DNA of 64,000 nt from Planctomycetota bacterium (GTDB taxonomy: Bacteria > Planctomycetota > Phycisphaerae > Phycisphaerales > UBA1924), in the NCBI GenBank assembly GCA_018968885.1, contig JAGWZK010000005.1, forward strand, positions 1-64,000, read 5' to 3'. Shown here piece by piece: positions 44,170 through 51,637 of the stretch (position 1 is its first letter; every line of letters begins with the position of its first letter). The position numbers were made by a program, and so were the translations under genes. Under the pieces are notes generated by a model that had not been told where the DNA came from, did no database searches, and saw only the letters and a list, made by a program, of their open reading frames with translations.

Positions 44170-44256
44170 CTTTGTCCGCCGGACAGAAGGTCGTGGGCTT
44201 TCCAGCAGAAGTCCTCGTTCCGTGAACCGTGCGGCACGCCTTTGGGCCTCTGCTGG
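44170..44256 (+). promoter_or_regulatory. structured leader of rpoA
   Basis: In the 136-nt gap a TGTCC-GCC-GGACA hairpin (44173-44185, extended by CTT/AAG) is followed by a long-range pair CCAGCAGA (44202-44209) with TCTGCTGG (44249-44256) enclosing a small CGTG/CACG stem. The right arm ends 17 nt before the rpoA start. Confidence 0.5.
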
Positions 44257-44272
44257 ATAGTGAGATTTTCGT

Positions 44273-45301
44273 ATGGCAACGCGTGTTCGCTGGCGCGGTT
44301 TGGAACTCCCTTCCCGCATTCAGGCCGATCCCCGTTTCATGGGTGATACTTACGGCCGCTTCACGGTTGAGCCCTTTGAGCGAGGCCTCGGCACCACGGT
44401 GGGCAACTCCCTCCGCCGCGTGCTCCTCTCGTCCCTCGAAGGTGCCTCTGTCACCGCCATCAAGATTAAGGGCGTGGACCATGAGTTCTCGTCGCTTCCC
44501 GGCGTGATGGAAGATGTCGTTGACTTGGTCCTCAACATCAAGAGTCTCGTCGTCAAGCTCGAAGGCGATGAGCCCAAGACCATGCGCCTCGCCGCGCGCG
44601 GCCCCGGCGAAGTCACCGCCGACATGATCGAGGCCGATCCCTCGGTCACCATCATGAATAAGGACCTGGTCATCTGCACGCTCACCGACAAGGTTGAGTT
44701 TGAGATGGAGTTCCGCGTCGCCAAGGGTCGCGGCTACGTCCCCGCCAGCGAGCAGTATCAGAATCAGGACGAGCAGGAAGTCGGCCTCATCCACGTCGAT
44801 GCCATCTACTCTCCCGTGCAGCGCGTCCGCTACAAGATCGAGGAAACTCGCGTCGGTCAGCGCACCAACTACGACAAGCTCACCATCGAGATCTGGACCA
44901 ACGGCACCGTCACGCCCGAAATGGCGCTCGTCGAGGCCGCCAAGATCATGCGTAAGCACCTCAACCCCTTCGTCCAGTACTACGACATCGGCGAAGATCG
45001 CGTCAGCGAAGAGGCCTCAGCCGCCGCAGGCGTCGATGACGAATTGGTCCGCAAGCTTGCCATGCCCGTGGCCGACTTGGATCTTTCCGTCCGCGCCAGC
45101 AACTGCCTCGAGTCCGCCCGCGTCGATGCAGTCGGCCAGCTCGTCCAGCTCACCGAGCCCGAGTTGCTCAAGCTCCGCTCTTTCGGCCGCACTTCCCTCC
45201 GCGAAGTGAAGCGCAAGCTGCAGGACATCGGTCTGGATCTGGGCATGAAGCTCCCCGAGGGCTTCAGCACTCCCAAGCCCGAGATTCCCGCAGGTCTGTA
45301 A
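44273..45301 (+). CDS. rpoA: RNA polymerase alpha subunit
   Basis: A 342-residue protein. The N-terminal dimerisation domain shows PFERGLGTTVGNSLRRVLLSSLEGASVTAIKIKGV-type features, and the C-terminal domain has LDLSVRASNCLESA, ELLKLRSFGRTSLREVKRKL and LGMKLPEG for UP-element and activator contacts. Length normal (~330). Confidence 0.98.
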   Translation: MATRVRWRGLELPSRIQADPRFMGDTYGRFTVEPFERGLGTTVGNSLRRVLLSSLEGASVTAIKIKGVDHEFSSLPGVMEDVVDLVLNIKSLVVKLEGDEPKTMRLAARGPGEVTADMIEADPSVTIMNKDLVICTLTDKVEFEMEFRVAKGRGYVPASEQYQNQDEQEVGLIHVDAIYSPVQRVRYKIEETRVGQRTNYDKLTIEIWTNGTVTPEMALVEAAKIMRKHLNPFVQYYDIGEDRVSEEASAAAGVDDELVRKLAMPVADLDLSVRASNCLESARVDAVGQLVQLTEPELLKLRSFGRTSLREVKRKLQDIGLDLGMKLPEGFSTPKPEIPAGL

Positions 45302-45505
45302 ACCACCGAACTTTCCCCGTCCTGATCTAACGATCAAGGCGGGTCTTCTCGAAAATCATCGAAAAATGCCGACAGGGAGGGCTATCATCCCCACCCTGTC
45401 TGCACCGCCGAAACCCTTTCGGCGGCACGCACGCAGTTTCCCGTCCCCACCAGCAGACCCCATCGGGGTATCAGCAGGCATCAGGGCCGGTTTTGGAGTT
45501 TGATC
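45302..45505 (+). promoter_or_regulatory. rpoA-rplQ gap with three consecutive hairpins
   Basis: A stem of CCCGTCCTGATC with GATCAAGGCGGG (one mismatch, TAAC loop) near 45318; GACAGGG (45371-45377) with CCCTGTC (45394-45400); and CCGCCGAAA (45405-45413) with TTTCGGCGG (45417-45425). None has a clean T run. Together they occupy much of the 204 nt before rplQ. Confidence 0.5.
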
Positions 45506-46111
45506 ATGCGACACGGCCGCGCCGGATACCGCCTTGGACGTACTACCGCTCACCGCGCTTCGACTCTGCGCAACCTCGCCACCGCTCTCTTTGAGCACGG
45601 CCAGATCGTCACCACGATTCCCCGCGCCAAGGCCGTGCAGCCCATGGTCGAGAAGATCGTGACTCTCGCCAAGCGTGGCGATCTGCACGCTCGCCGCCTC
45701 GTCATCGCCAAGCTCGGTGGTGACAAGCAGGGCTTCACCTGGCTCTACACCAACAAGAAGGCCACCGACGCCGAGAAGTCACACGTCAACAAGCTCCGCG
45801 ACCGCGCTGAGCAGTTCTTTGATATTCCCAAGAGCGAAGAGGTCGAGCGTAACCGCTACGGCGAGCTGCGCAAGGCCCCCAAGGTTGTGAAGCACATCTT
45901 CACCAACGTCGCCGCTCAGTTCAAGGACCGCGCTGGTGGCTACACCCGCATCGTCAAGCTCGGCAAGCACCGCATCGGTGACGGCGGCGAGCTCTGCGTT
46001 CTGCAGTTCGTCGGCGCTGAAGAAGGTCCCGAAATCGGCGGCCGTCCCAGCCGTCGCCGCAAGATCGCCGACAAGCGCACGGCCTACGCCGCGTCGCTGA
46101 AGAAGGCGTAA
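45506..46111 (+). CDS. rplQ: 50S ribosomal protein L17, long form
   Basis: A 201-residue protein from the ATG at 45506, preceded by GGAG at 7-nt spacing; an upstream TTG is less likely. The L17 core (MRHGRAGYRLGRTTAHRAS, LRNLATALFEHGQI, FTNVAAQFKDRAGGYTRIVKLG) is complete, with an internal insertion of ~25 residues (KQGFTWLYTNKKATD) and a basic tail beyond the usual ~120-130 residues. It is the last gene of the cluster. Confidence 0.97.
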   Translation: MRHGRAGYRLGRTTAHRASTLRNLATALFEHGQIVTTIPRAKAVQPMVEKIVTLAKRGDLHARRLVIAKLGGDKQGFTWLYTNKKATDAEKSHVNKLRDRAEQFFDIPKSEEVERNRYGELRKAPKVVKHIFTNVAAQFKDRAGGYTRIVKLGKHRIGDGGELCVLQFVGAEEGPEIGGRPSRRRKIADKRTAYAASLKKA

Positions 46112-46124
46112 GCAAATAGCAAAC
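46111..46124 (+). repeat. heptamer pair AGCAAAT/AGCAAAC at the rplQ stop
   Basis: Two in-phase heptamers begin on the last base of the rplQ stop codon. The same unit, in the same orientation relative to the gene, overlaps the stop of the GH3-family gene at 48857-48877. Confidence 0.45.
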
Positions 46125-46136
46125 AAGTCTGAACAG

Positions 46137-46163
46137 AACCCCGAGTGCGAACTCGGGGTTTTT
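46137..46163 (+). terminator. terminator of the ribosomal cluster
   Basis: CCCCGAG (46139-46145) pairs with CTCGGGG (46152-46158), extended by AA/TT, then TTTTTG. It ends the rplQ transcript. Confidence 0.92.
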
Positions 46164-46282
46164 GTTTGCGCCTTGGATTTCGGTTGAGCAGCGTCGAGCG
46201 TCACCGCGAGCACAGTGCAGCAGATTGAGGATCAGATTCAATCGCGTCAGCAGCAATAAAGGACTGTTTCTGTACCGATTCT

Positions 46283-46591
46283 TCATGCCGCAGGCATGGA
46301 GGTGAATAGCCAGTGGTCGCCGCGTCGCGGCACCACTGGAACCGTGAGTCTTTTCGCGGGCATCGCGTCGTAGTGCGGAAGGTAGTTCACCTTGCGTATC
46401 TGCAACCCGGCAATGCCGCTGCAAAGCCAAAACACCCGCGATCCTGCCTTTCCCTGCCCCAATTGACAGCATCCAAATAATTCCCTATCAAACCAGAACC
46501 TATCTGACTCCCCATCCGTATAGACCCACACGCGCGGCACTCGCTTCCGCTTCTCGGCTGGTTGCATATATGAATCTCGGGGGGGCTTCAT
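46283..46591 (-). CDS. hypothetical ORF in an atypical region, doubtful
   Basis: The region 46164-46589 (about 430 bp) is less GC-rich than its surroundings. The only sizeable frame in it is this 102-codon minus-strand ORF, with a possible start at 46567 (MQPAEKRKRVPRVW). The predicted peptide is rich in Trp, Phe, Arg and has three Cys residues; I recognise no family. No clear ribosome site was seen. It may be a remnant or a chance ORF, and the region may instead hold the promoter of the following propeller gene. Confidence 0.25.
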   Translation of the reverse strand: MKPPRDSYMQPAEKRKRVPRVWVYTDGESDRFWFDRELFGCCQLGQGKAGSRVFWLCSGIAGLQIRKVNYLPHYDAMPAKRLTVPVVPRRGDHWLFTSMPAA

Positions 46592-46632
46592 GTCTCGAAC
46601 TGTGACTTTTTGTATTCAGGCCATCGCCGCGA

Positions 46633-48375
46633 TTGTGCTGTCGATGTTCTCTTTCACGTCTCGTGCTCAAAACTGCGAGCCCCAATGGCTGCCGGGTCAA
46701 GGTGTGCCGGGAGTTGGAGGGATGCCATATGGTGGGGGGGGGCACCAACGCTGTCGTTGACATGATTCTGTGGGACCCTGACGGCGAAGGGCCGCAACCG
46801 CAAAAACTTGTTGTCGGAGGGTCATTCGTTCAGGCGGGAAATGCACCGGCCCGAAACATCGCTTTGTTTGATTTAGCAACAGGAGAATGGTCAGCACTAG
46901 GAACAGGAAGCCCCGGAGTGGTGACTGCTTTGGCCGTCCTGCCGAATGGCGACTTAGTCGCGGCGGGAAACTTCCAGATAAATGTTGGGAATCCACCAAT
47001 CCGAGTCGCACGTTGGAATGGAGTATCTTGGACCCCGCTCGGAACGGGGCTTCCTGGAAGTGTGTATTCCCTTGAGGTGCTTCCCAACGGCGAGTTGATT
47101 GCCGCAGGTTACAATTTAACTGCAGCATCACCGCCGCAGGGTGTCGCGCGCTGGGACGGTACTTCATGGTCAAATCTGTACTCTTCGACTGCTGTCGCGG
47201 AAGGCACTGCAATTCTCCCGAGTGGCAACCTTGTCGTGGCTCTGAATGGAGGAGTTCGAATTGCAAGTTGGAACGGCTCCACGTGGACATCGCTCAACTC
47301 AAGTAATCGTGCCTCCTGCTTTGCCGTGCTTCCCGATGGAGATTTGGCGGCGGGTGGAGCGTCGATGACCCGGTGGAATGGTTCCGGTTGGACATACTTT
47401 GGTGCGACAAATGGATGGGTGCTATCCGTTGCAAACCTTCCCAACGGCGGACTTGTTTCAGCAGGTACCTTTACAAGCATTGCTGGTGTTCAGGCGAGCC
47501 GCATAGCACGTTGGGATGGTGTCAATTGGCACCCGTTGGGCTCTGGAATGAACGGAAGAGTGAACTCGGTGTTGGTTCTGCCCAATGGCGATCTGATTGC
47601 GGGCGGGGGATTCACGATTGCGGGTGGTGTGACAGCCATGTGCATTGCACGCTGGAACGGGTCTTCTTGGGCACCTTTGAATGCGGGCATATGCGGAGCC
47701 GTCACAGCATTCTCTAGGCGATCCGACGGCAGTCTGATTGCAGCAGGAAACACACTCACTCACGATTCGGTTTATTATGGTTTTGTGATGCAACGGAATG
47801 GCTCGACGTGGTCACCTTTCGGGTTTGGAATGAGCAGTAGTGTCAATACTCTCCTGACACTTCGCAATGGAGACCCCGTGGTGGGTGGTGTGTTTTCCGT
47901 CGCGAATGGAATTCCAGCCAACTGCGTTGCACGATGGAACAGCGCAACATGGACCTCGTTTGGATCTGGTTTGAGTAGTTGGGTGTATGCTCTCGCGGAA
48001 TTGCCGAACGGAGAACTCATCGTGGGTGGAAGTTTTACTTCCGCTGGAGGGGTTTCCGCGAACCGAGTTGCGAGGTGGAATGGATCATCGTGGTCGCCTA
48101 TCAGCGGTGGAATGAATTCGACAGTGCGTGCGTTAGCGGTCATTTCCAATGGCGATTTGATTGCTGGTGGCGACTTCTCCACCGCCGGTGGAGCTTCTGC
48201 ATCAAGGATTGCGCGTTGGGATGGATCATCATGGTCGCCCTTCGGTTCGGGGTTGAATTCCGCTGTTTATTCACTGACTGTGCTTCCGTCGGGAGATATC
48301 GTCGCTGCAGGCGACTTCAGCACGGCGGGCGGTGTATCGGCGAACCGCATCGCACGCTGGGATGGGTTGCAATAG
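46633..48375 (+). CDS. main open frame of the beta-propeller gene
   Basis: The frame encodes about 12 copies of a ~45-residue repeat: LPNGDLIAGG, a variable FTxAGGV, then RIARWNGSSW and PLGSGMN. It resembles the delta-60/DUF5122-type propeller repeats of secreted bacterial proteins. The nominal start is not biological: the first ~30 residues (46633-46728) overlap the signal-peptide frame. Real coding sequence in this frame begins around the G9 tract. The A+T-richer codon use differs from neighbouring genes. Confidence 0.6.
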   Translation: MCCRCSLSRLVLKTASPNGCRVKVCRELEGCHMVGGGTNAVVDMILWDPDGEGPQPQKLVVGGSFVQAGNAPARNIALFDLATGEWSALGTGSPGVVTALAVLPNGDLVAAGNFQINVGNPPIRVARWNGVSWTPLGTGLPGSVYSLEVLPNGELIAAGYNLTAASPPQGVARWDGTSWSNLYSSTAVAEGTAILPSGNLVVALNGGVRIASWNGSTWTSLNSSNRASCFAVLPDGDLAAGGASMTRWNGSGWTYFGATNGWVLSVANLPNGGLVSAGTFTSIAGVQASRIARWDGVNWHPLGSGMNGRVNSVLVLPNGDLIAGGGFTIAGGVTAMCIARWNGSSWAPLNAGICGAVTAFSRRSDGSLIAAGNTLTHDSVYYGFVMQRNGSTWSPFGFGMSSSVNTLLTLRNGDPVVGGVFSVANGIPANCVARWNSATWTSFGSGLSSWVYALAELPNGELIVGGSFTSAGGVSANRVARWNGSSWSPISGGMNSTVRALAVISNGDLIAGGDFSTAGGASASRIARWDGSSWSPFGSGLNSAVYSLTVLPSGDIVAAGDFSTAGGVSANRIARWDGLQ

Positions 48376-48393
48376 CGTGCGCTTGGTTCTGGC

Positions 48394-48852
48394 GTGAATA
48401 ATCGGGTATACGCGCTGACCGCTATGCCCAACGGCGACTTGGTTGCTGGAGGCGACTTCACCACCGCCGGTGGCCTTCCCGCAAACCGTATCGCGAAATG
48501 GAACGGGTCAGAATGGTCCGCTCTTGGTTCGGGACTGAATTCCCTTGTTTCGGGATTGAATCCGACCGTGCAAGCTCTTGCTGTGATGCCCAATGGCGAC
48601 CTGGCAGTCGGTGGAAGTTTCACAACGGCTGGCGGTCAAGTATCCACCTACTTCGCCCGCTGGGGCATCCCTCCTGGCTGCAATCAATGCCGCGGCGACT
48701 TCAATCGCGATCAAGTCTTCGACTTCTTCGACTACCTCGATTTTGTCAACGACTTCGCGGCAAACGCCCCAACCGCCGACTTCAACGCAGACACCGTGGT
48801 CGATCTCTTTGACTACCTCAGTTTCGTCGAGGCATTCAGCGTCGGGTGCTGA
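48394..48852 (+). CDS. C-terminal open frame of the beta-propeller gene (dockerin-like tail)
   Basis: In the same frame as the preceding ORF, six codons after its amber stop. It encodes one and a half further propeller repeats (AMPNGDLVAGGDFTTAGG), a spacer, and a two-repeat Ca-loop module beginning CNQCRGDFNRDQ, with FFDYLDFVNDF and LFDYLSFVEAF, ending VGC. The nominal Met start lacks a ribosome site, so independent translation is doubtful. Confidence 0.55.
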   Translation: MNNRVYALTAMPNGDLVAGGDFTTAGGLPANRIAKWNGSEWSALGSGLNSLVSGLNPTVQALAVMPNGDLAVGGSFTTAGGQVSTYFARWGIPPGCNQCRGDFNRDQVFDFFDYLDFVNDFAANAPTADFNADTVVDLFDYLSFVEAFSVGC

Positions 48853-48856
48853 ATCG

Positions 48857-48877
48857 ATTTGCTATTTGCTATTTGCC
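48857..48877 (-). repeat. heptamer array ATTTGCT at the GH3-family gene end
   Basis: Three in-phase heptamers (two ATTTGCT, one ATTTGCC). On the minus strand they read AGCAAAT and span the last codons and stop of the gene 48862-50532. The unit is the same as at the rplQ stop. Confidence 0.5.
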
Positions 48878-50532
48878 TTTTTGACTGCTTCAAGCGTCTC
48901 CCGCGTATTCGCACACCTCGGGCACTTATGCTGGCCGCCAAGCTTGCCGCGGCTTTGCAGCCAGCGATGGAAAGTCCCTAATGGCAAGGGCGTAATCGTC
49001 GGCGGGCCCATTCCTACCCCATCCGTTCGTTTAGTGGTGTAGTCCACATTCTGCCGCTTCAAGGACGCATCAAAGTCATCACGGAAGGAGGTCAATTGCG
49101 CAGCACTCGGCACCGAAGAAAGTTCGATCGCGAGTTCCAATCCTGCTTGCTGACCATTCTGCGGGTACACCGGCGCGGCGGTGAATTCACCGATCTGCAC
49201 GCCCGCCGCGCGAGCCGCATCGGTGACGGCGGTTTCAATGTGCTCGACAATCAGATTCTCGCCAAAGGCGTTGATGAAGTGTTTGTGCCGACCGACGATC
49301 CGCAAGCGGCACGGACCATCGCCAACTCTCCGCGTGCCCGACCACTCTTCCGGTGTGCGGGGAATCGTGTCAAACTCAACCACATCACCCAGCACATAGC
49401 GATACAACCCGGCGCAGGTGGACATCACCACGACATACTTCTGACCTTTCTCCACATCCCAGCAGCCAAAGGCGCGGGGCTCGCCCGTGCTTCCACTCTG
49501 CAGATCCTCCAGCGGCACAAACTCAAAGAAATTCCCCTGATCGCTGCACAGACGCAAGCCCGGATCACCTGCCGTGTCCTGCATGGCGATGAACCCCTCG
49601 CTCGCTGGGTAGAGCTCCAAGCGGTGGGGGAGGTCAGGTCCATCGGGCGATCCCGACCAAATCTGCCGCACGCGCGGGTCGAATGGCGCATAACGCACGC
49701 CGCCGTGGACAAAGATCGTCATGTTTGGCCACACATCGGCCAGTGTGTGCACCTCGCGGCCTTCCTCACGGGCCAATTCCATCACGCGGGCAAAGACGAC
49801 CAATGCCCATGACGGCATGCCGCTGATCATGCGGACATCTTCATGCAGGCAGCGGCGGGCCATCTTCTCGATCTTCACCGGCCAGTTGGATTCCAGCGCG
49901 ACCTCGGGCCCAGGAAGGTAAATCTCGCTGATCGGCCAGCGGATCAGTGGTGTGACGATGCCCGACAGATCGCCGGTGCGGATGCCGTGCGAGTTGGTAT
50001 CCAGCTTGGTCGAGCCGCCCAGAAAAAGCGAGCGGCCAGCAGTGAGTTCCGGCAGCGACACTCCAAAGCGGCTCATGTGCCCGAAGATGTCGAGCGAGGC
50101 CAGGAAGTTGCTCTTGAGCATGTGCTTGCTGACGGGGATGTACTTGTCGCCGGCGGTTGTGCCGCTGGTCTGGGCAAAATCCATCACTGTGCCGGGCCAA
50201 AGCAGGTTGGGCTCGCCACCTTCGCGCATGCGGGCGATGAGGTCTTTGTAGACGTACCAATCCGCGATGGGGACGGCCTGGCGATAGGCGGCGACAAACT
50301 CCCGGTCATCGCGGATGGCGAGCAGGCGTGCAAAACCGACCGAGCGGCCAAACTCGGTGTCACGAGCCAGCGTGAGGTTGCGCCGAAGTTGGGCGATCTG
50401 CAAGCGGGCTGTCTGCGTTCGCCAGTAGGGCAGATCAGAGAGTTGATCGATGCGCATCCGCTGTTTGAGCGCGAGGCCAGCACCAACAAGAGATGTCCAC
50501 GAGAAACCGGCCATGGCGGATGGTGCGATCAT
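48862..50532 (-). CDS. GH3 auxin-responsive-promoter family protein (acyl-acid-amido synthetase fold)
   Basis: A product of 556 residues from the ATG at 50532; the frame extends upstream into the previous gene. It belongs to the ANL-like GH3 family: the ATP-binding motif is TSGTTAGDKYIP, then FLGGSTKL, YPASEGFIA and YRYVLGDVVEF, with VGRHKHFINAFGENL near the hinge. Plant members conjugate amino acids to jasmonate or auxin; bacterial roles are unknown to me. Near the C terminus the usual KVPRLS-like segment is KCPRCAN, creating a CPxC pair. It follows the outer-membrane protein gene by 29 bp. Confidence 0.88.
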   Translation of the reverse strand: MIAPSAMAGFSWTSLVGAGLALKQRMRIDQLSDLPYWRTQTARLQIAQLRRNLTLARDTEFGRSVGFARLLAIRDDREFVAAYRQAVPIADWYVYKDLIARMREGGEPNLLWPGTVMDFAQTSGTTAGDKYIPVSKHMLKSNFLASLDIFGHMSRFGVSLPELTAGRSLFLGGSTKLDTNSHGIRTGDLSGIVTPLIRWPISEIYLPGPEVALESNWPVKIEKMARRCLHEDVRMISGMPSWALVVFARVMELAREEGREVHTLADVWPNMTIFVHGGVRYAPFDPRVRQIWSGSPDGPDLPHRLELYPASEGFIAMQDTAGDPGLRLCSDQGNFFEFVPLEDLQSGSTGEPRAFGCWDVEKGQKYVVVMSTCAGLYRYVLGDVVEFDTIPRTPEEWSGTRRVGDGPCRLRIVGRHKHFINAFGENLIVEHIETAVTDAARAAGVQIGEFTAAPVYPQNGQQAGLELAIELSSVPSAAQLTSFRDDFDASLKRQNVDYTTKRTDGVGMGPPTITPLPLGTFHRWLQSRGKLGGQHKCPRCANTRETLEAVKKANSK

Positions 50533-50561
50533 GCCAGCAAATTTAGGTCGGTTGGCGTCCC

Positions 50562-51542
50562 TTAGAAGCGCACGTACGCACCGATGTTCAGACCGGCCAT
50601 CGCACCCTTCCACTGGTATCGTTCAACGCCCTTGCCATCGCGCACATCAAAGGCGAACATGCGATAGCCGATGAAGACGCCGAGATTGGGATTGGGTCGC
50701 CATGTGAACATGGGCTCGATATCCCACGAGAACGAGCGATGGTCGCCCGGAAATGCCCCGACAGTGGTCTTGAGTTCGACACCGAACTGCTCGACAAACT
50801 CCGCACCGATGCGCAGGCCCACCATGGGTTGAATGAAGAAACCATCTCCCTTGGCCTCGCGGATCGTGCCCGGTGGCGGCAGGGTTGTGGGTGTGAAGCG
50901 ATTCTCGAACTTCACTTCCGTATCCATCATGCGGATGCCGAAGAGTGCATCGGTGGTGAATGCGACGCGAGTCGCCTGACGCCCGCTTCCCGCGCGTGAC
51001 CGCTGGAAGAAGCGATAGCCGCCTTCGATATCCACATTCCAGAATGAGTACTTGGCGTGCTGATTGTCGCCGATGCTGGTGGTCACATCGCCGATGCGCT
51101 GGGCCTCGACAGCGACGCTGTCGGAAGATGAGCTGACGCCAAAGCCACTGATGCCCACGCTCCAGCGGCCTCCGTCGGCACCCGTGGGTCGCCACGTCAG
51201 CCGCGCATAGGGGGAGATTTCCGCATCTTCGAGCCCCGCATCCTTGAACACCAGCGAATCGGTGTTGGTGCCTGCGCCAGAGCCCTTGAGTTCTGCCTTG
51301 CCACTGGCACCCATCCAGGCGATGCCGGGGGTGATGACGACGGCCCAGTTGGGGCTGGCATCGATCCACTTGGGCACTTCGGAGCCGACGTCTTCGGTCT
51401 TGATCGGCGTGGTCGCGTCGGGCGCCGCGGTGGGGCTTGCGGCAGGCGTTGCCGGGTCTGCCCATGCCGCGGAAGCAGCAAGGCCAAGCATGCCGATGCT
51501 GAACATCAAACGTGAAATCGAAAGGGAGCGGCCGTGTGTCAT
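50562..51542 (-). CDS. outer-membrane beta-barrel protein
   Basis: A product of 326 residues from the ATG at 51542, starting a signal peptide that ends AAWA. After an Ala/Pro/Thr-rich linker come alternating amphipathic strands (WAVVITPGIAWMG, RWSVGISGFGV, YRFFQRSRAG) and a final aromatic GLNIGAYVRF typical of barrels. It may be a porin-like or lipid-related protein. The gene is first in a two-gene unit with the GH3-family enzyme and is divergent from tsaB. Confidence 0.75.
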   Translation of the reverse strand: MTHGRSLSISRLMFSIGMLGLAASAAWADPATPAASPTAAPDATTPIKTEDVGSEVPKWIDASPNWAVVITPGIAWMGASGKAELKGSGAGTNTDSLVFKDAGLEDAEISPYARLTWRPTGADGGRWSVGISGFGVSSSSDSVAVEAQRIGDVTTSIGDNQHAKYSFWNVDIEGGYRFFQRSRAGSGRQATRVAFTTDALFGIRMMDTEVKFENRFTPTTLPPPGTIREAKGDGFFIQPMVGLRIGAEFVEQFGVELKTTVGAFPGDHRSFSWDIEPMFTWRPNPNLGVFIGYRMFAFDVRDGKGVERYQWKGAMAGLNIGAYVRF

Positions 51543-51637
51543 GCGAGCAGAGTACCGATGGAATTGATGGTGATTCGGGGGCGTGGCGCGAATCTTCACG
51601 GGCTGTCGGTTGGGCTTGAACGTGCTACCGTCGGATC

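Larger units (their letters stand above)
46590..48852 (+). pseudogene. interrupted gene for a secreted beta-propeller protein with dockerin-like tail
   Basis: A signal peptide (MSRTVTFCIQAIAAIVLSMF, ending near SRAQ) starts at 46590 in one frame and continues to a G9 tract at 46734-46742. Just after the tract the propeller coding sequence continues in the next frame (TNAVVDMILWDPDGEG). Eight rather than nine G residues would fuse the two. A second lesion is an amber codon at 48373-48375; the frame then continues unbroken to the dockerin-like C terminus. The amber occupies a position where the repeat normally has Trp, so one G-to-A change (TGG to TAG) explains it. The gene is either decaying, phase-variable plus readthrough, or affected by sequencing errors. 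Confidence 0.75.

Noticed and set aside
45495..45508. GAGTTTGATCATG, identical to the 5' end of bacterial 16S rRNA
   Set aside because: The match covers only 13 bases and is simply the Shine-Dalgarno and start of rplQ; no further 16S similarity follows.
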